Assembly (NCBI RefSeq): GCF_002797355.1
Contig: NZ_KZ454939.1
Span: forward strand, 373,828 to 437,827
Direction of reading: 5' to 3'
Origin: Bacillus xiapuensis
Lineage (GTDB): Bacteria; Bacillota; Bacilli; Bacillales; Domibacillaceae
Length of the DNA: 64,000 nucleotides
Each line of letters starts with the position of its first letter. Position 1 is the stretch's first letter. The notes under the pieces are model-generated. The model made no database searches, was not told the DNA's origin, and worked only from the letters and a program-made list of their open reading frames with translations. This document shows, piece after piece, positions 61,814 to 64,000 of this stretch. The position numbers were made by a program, and so were the translations under genes.

Positions 61814-63355
61814 TTATAACATTTCTGAAACGGTTTTGGCTTGCATATGAAGCTGTAAATAATCGGGACCTCCTGCTTTGGAATCCGTGCCCGACATATT
61901 GAAGCCGCCGAATGGCTGATATCCGACGACCGCTCCGGTGCAGCCGCGGTTGAAATAAAGATTGCCTACATGGAAATCTTTTCGGGCGCGCTCCATGTTC
62001 TCACGGCTGTTTGTGATCACCGCCCCTGTCAAGCCGTACTCCGTGTTGTTGGCAATCTCAAGGGCCTCATGAAAGTTTTTTGCTTTAGAGAAAGCCACAA
62101 TGGGTCCGAATATTTCCTCTTGCATTAAACGAGATTGCGGATCTACATCCGCTACAATTGTAGGCTGAATGAAATATCCGTGAGAGCTGTCTCCTTCACC
62201 GCCAGTAATCATACGCCCCTCCGTTTTACCTAACTGAATGTAACTCATCACCTTATCAAAGGCTGATTGATCAATGACAGGCCCCATGAAAGGATTATCA
62301 GCTGGGTTACCGACACTTAGCTCCTTCGTTAATTCCGCTGCGCGCTGCAGCACGTGATCGTATACGTCTTCGACAATCACCGCCCGGGAGCAAGCGGAAC
62401 ACTTTTGGCCGGAGAAGCCAAAAGCTGATTTGACAATGGATTGGGCCGCAAGCTCCAAATCTGCTTCTTTGTCAACAATAATCGTATCTTTCCCACCCAT
62501 TTCTGCGATCACACGCTTGAGCCAAATCTGGCCTTCGTTTACTTTAGAAGCCCGTTCAAAGATGCGCAAGCCGACGTCGCGGGAACCTGTAAAAGAAATA
62601 AAGCGTGTTTGCGGATGATCAACTAGATAATCGCCAATGTCCGTTCCGCTTCCAGGCAGATAGTTTAAGACTCCTGCCGGCAGTCCGGCTTCCTCCATGA
62701 CCTCCACAAATTTGGCTGCAACCACGGGAGCAGCAGATGCCGGCTTCAATACAACCGTATTGCCTGCAACGATGGCCGCCGCCGTTGTTCCTGCCATAAT
62801 GGCAAAAGGGAAGTTCCATGGGGACAGGACAATGCCGACACCTAAAGGAATGTAGCTGTAGCGGTTAAGTTCGCCGGGCCGGCTTTTGACTGGCATGCCG
62901 TTTTTGAGTTGAATCATTTGTCTGGCATAATATTCAAGAAAATCGATCGCTTCCGCCGTATCGGCATCTGCTTCACTCCAAGGCTTGCCGGCTTCTTTTG
63001 TTAATAAAGCTGAAAATTCGTGCTTGCGGCGGCGAATGATAGCGGACGCTTTGAGAAGGATGTCCGCCCTTGCCTCTGGTTCGGCTTTTCTCCAGCTTTC
63101 AAAAGTTTCTGCAGCAGTTTGCACAGCTTTTTCTGCCAGCTCCTTATTGGCTTTAGAGGTGAGACCGATGACCTCTCGCTTATCAGCGGGATTGCGGGAG
63201 ATGATTTTTTCTTCTGTCATTATTTTTTTATTGCCGATAACAAGGGGATAGTCTCTGCCTAGCTGGCTCTGGATTTTTTTGAGCGCCGATTGGTAGGCCG
63301 CGATATTGCTGGATTTGGAAAAGTCAGTTAAGGGTTCGTGTTTATAAGGAATCAT
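61814..63355 (-). CDS. putC: 1-pyrroline-5-carboxylate dehydrogenase
   Basis: A 513-residue NAD-dependent aldehyde dehydrogenase that oxidises glutamate semialdehyde to glutamate. The catalytic cysteine is in [14 protein letters not shown], the general base glutamate in [12 protein letters not shown], and the cofactor loop in FTGSRDVG. Length and motifs fit RocA/PutC. ATG 63355 lies six bases after GGAGAG; an upstream ATG (63376) overlaps the previous gene's stop. It works directly after proline dehydrogenase. Confidence 0.92.
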   Translation of the reverse strand: MIPYKHEPLTDFSKSSNIAAYQSALKKIQSQLGRDYPLVIGNKKIMTEEKIISRNPADKREVIGLTSKANKELAEKAVQTAAETFESWRKAEPEARADILLKASAIIRRRKHEFSALLTKEAGKPWSEADADTAEAIDFLEYYARQMIQLKNGMPVKSRPGELNRYSYIPLGVGIVLSPWNFPFAIMAGTTAAAIVAGNTVVLKPASAAPVVAAKFVEVMEEAGLPAGVLNYLPGSGTDIGDYLVDHPQTRFISFTGSRDVGLRIFERASKVNEGQIWLKRVIAEMGGKDTIIVDKEADLELAAQSIVKSAFGFSGQKCSACSRAVIVEDVYDHVLQRAAELTKELSVGNPADNPFMGPVIDQSAFDKVMSYIQLGKTEGRMITGGEGDSSHGYFIQPTIVADVDPQSRLMQEEIFGPIVAFSKAKNFHEALEIANNTEYGLTGAVITNSRENMERARKDFHVGNLYFNRGCTGAVVGYQPFGGFNMSGTDSKAGGPDYLQLHMQAKTVSEML

Positions 63356-63372
63356 CGGATTCTCTCCTTTAC

Positions 63373-64000
63373 TCATTTTTTTAAGAAGTTTTTAAACACA
63401 AAGGCGATATTGGCCGGTCTTTCTGCCAATCTGCGCATAAAGTAGCCATACCATTCAAGGCCGTAAGGGACGTAGACTCTCACTTTGTATCCTTGCTTGA
63501 CTAAATCGAGCTGAGTGCGGGTGCGCATGCCGTAAAGCATCTGGAATTCGAATTGTTCTGTTGGAATTCTATGCTCTTTCGTGAATGTTTTTGTGAACTC
63601 AATCATTTGGTCATCGTGGGAAGCAACCGCTGTATAATTGCCGTTTTGCAGGCTTTTGACAATAAGCTTTTTATAATTGTCATCGACATCTTGCTTATTT
63701 GGAAAGGCGTGTTTACGGGATTCTTTATAGGCTCCTTTCACGAGCCGTATGAATGGTTTCAGCGTGTTTAAATCATCCAGATCTGAAGCCGTCCGGTATA
63801 AGTAAGCTTGCAAAACGGTGCTGACATAGCGGTGGCTTCTTTTGAACTGTTTAAATAAATCAAGGGTAGCCTGGCAGCGCGGAACATCTTCCATATCAAT
63901 GGTGACCATCACCTGATGCTCCTCGGCCGCTTCTAAAATTCTGGCCATATTGGCCTCGACCAGATCGCGGTGGATATCAAGCCCTAAAGAAGTCAGCTTC
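63373..64000 (-). CDS. putB: Proline dehydrogenase, N-terminus beyond the right edge
   Basis: The FAD-dependent TIM-barrel enzyme oxidises proline to pyrroline-5-carboxylate. The visible 208 residues include [32 protein letters not shown], the catalytic-end motif [14 protein letters not shown] and [19 protein letters not shown], all typical. The frame is open to base 64000, so about the first third is missing here. It is the first gene of the put operon on the reverse strand. Confidence 0.92.
   Translation of the reverse strand, partial: KLTSLGLDIHRDLVEANMARILEAAEEHQVMVTIDMEDVPRCQATLDLFKQFKRSHRYVSTVLQAYLYRTASDLDDLNTLKPFIRLVKGAYKESRKHAFPNKQDVDDNYKKLIVKSLQNGNYTAVASHDDQMIEFTKTFTKEHRIPTEQFEFQMLYGMRTRTQLDLVKQGYKVRVYVPYGLEWYGYFMRRLAERPANIAFVFKNFLKK

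Overview
The window looks like chromosomal DNA of a spore-forming, motile member of the Bacillaceae. Evidence is an H-type small acid-soluble spore protein gene, a probable spore-surface locus with sigma-K-like promoters, a chemoreceptor behind a sigma-D-like promoter, AGGAGG-type ribosome binding sites before most genes, and Bacillus-type riboswitches. No rRNA or tRNA gene was recognised. Homology calls come from reading the protein sequences; no database search was run.

Left part (1-13.9 kb): a frameshifted tnpB fragment with its structured 3' end; a Ugp-type glycerophosphodiester import operon (ATPase, two permeases, binding protein, two phosphodiesterases) behind a probable PhoP-box array; a reverse-strand selD-selU pair that suggests selenium is used for tRNA selenouridine; a YraQ/ArsP-type permease; sspH; and a 16-repeat type I-C-like CRISPR array without cas genes, carrying a tandem duplication of two repeat-spacer units next to its leader.

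Middle (13.9-46 kb): several carboxylate or amino-acid type transporters, two of them paired with M20 amidohydrolases; a manganese (yybP-ykoY) riboswitch; a CYP152 fatty-acid peroxygenase; a tightly coupled four-gene exopolysaccharide-like operon (degenerate GGDEF plus receiver protein, HEAT protein, GT2 synthase with a T9 frameshift, 1064-aa membrane-anchored glycosidase-like protein); a TAXI-TRAP uptake system; a guanidine-I riboswitch in front of a paired SMR exporter; and a feoA-feoB locus in which FeoB is split into separate G-domain and membrane genes.

Right part (46-64 kb): an iron alcohol dehydrogenase gene with a candidate CcpA site, a haem-pathway oxidase, a cold-shock protein, an arylamine N-acetyltransferase, a secreted M28 aminopeptidase with a CodY-like box, a chemoreceptor, a 6-kb group of probable spore-surface genes, and the proline catabolism operon (proline dehydrogenase, cut by the window edge; P5C dehydrogenase; PutP).

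The most unusual feature is a family of dispersed intergenic elements (about 60-200 bp, at least eight copies or fragments between 14 and 49 kb, all on the + strand). They share a CCTGCA/TGCAGG hairpin followed by GTGACAAAGG and a 3' hairpin whose two arms change together between copies. Three genes (tnpB, the GT2 gene, a yndB-like gene) have single-base frameshifts, at least two of them in homopolymers, so assembly error should be excluded.
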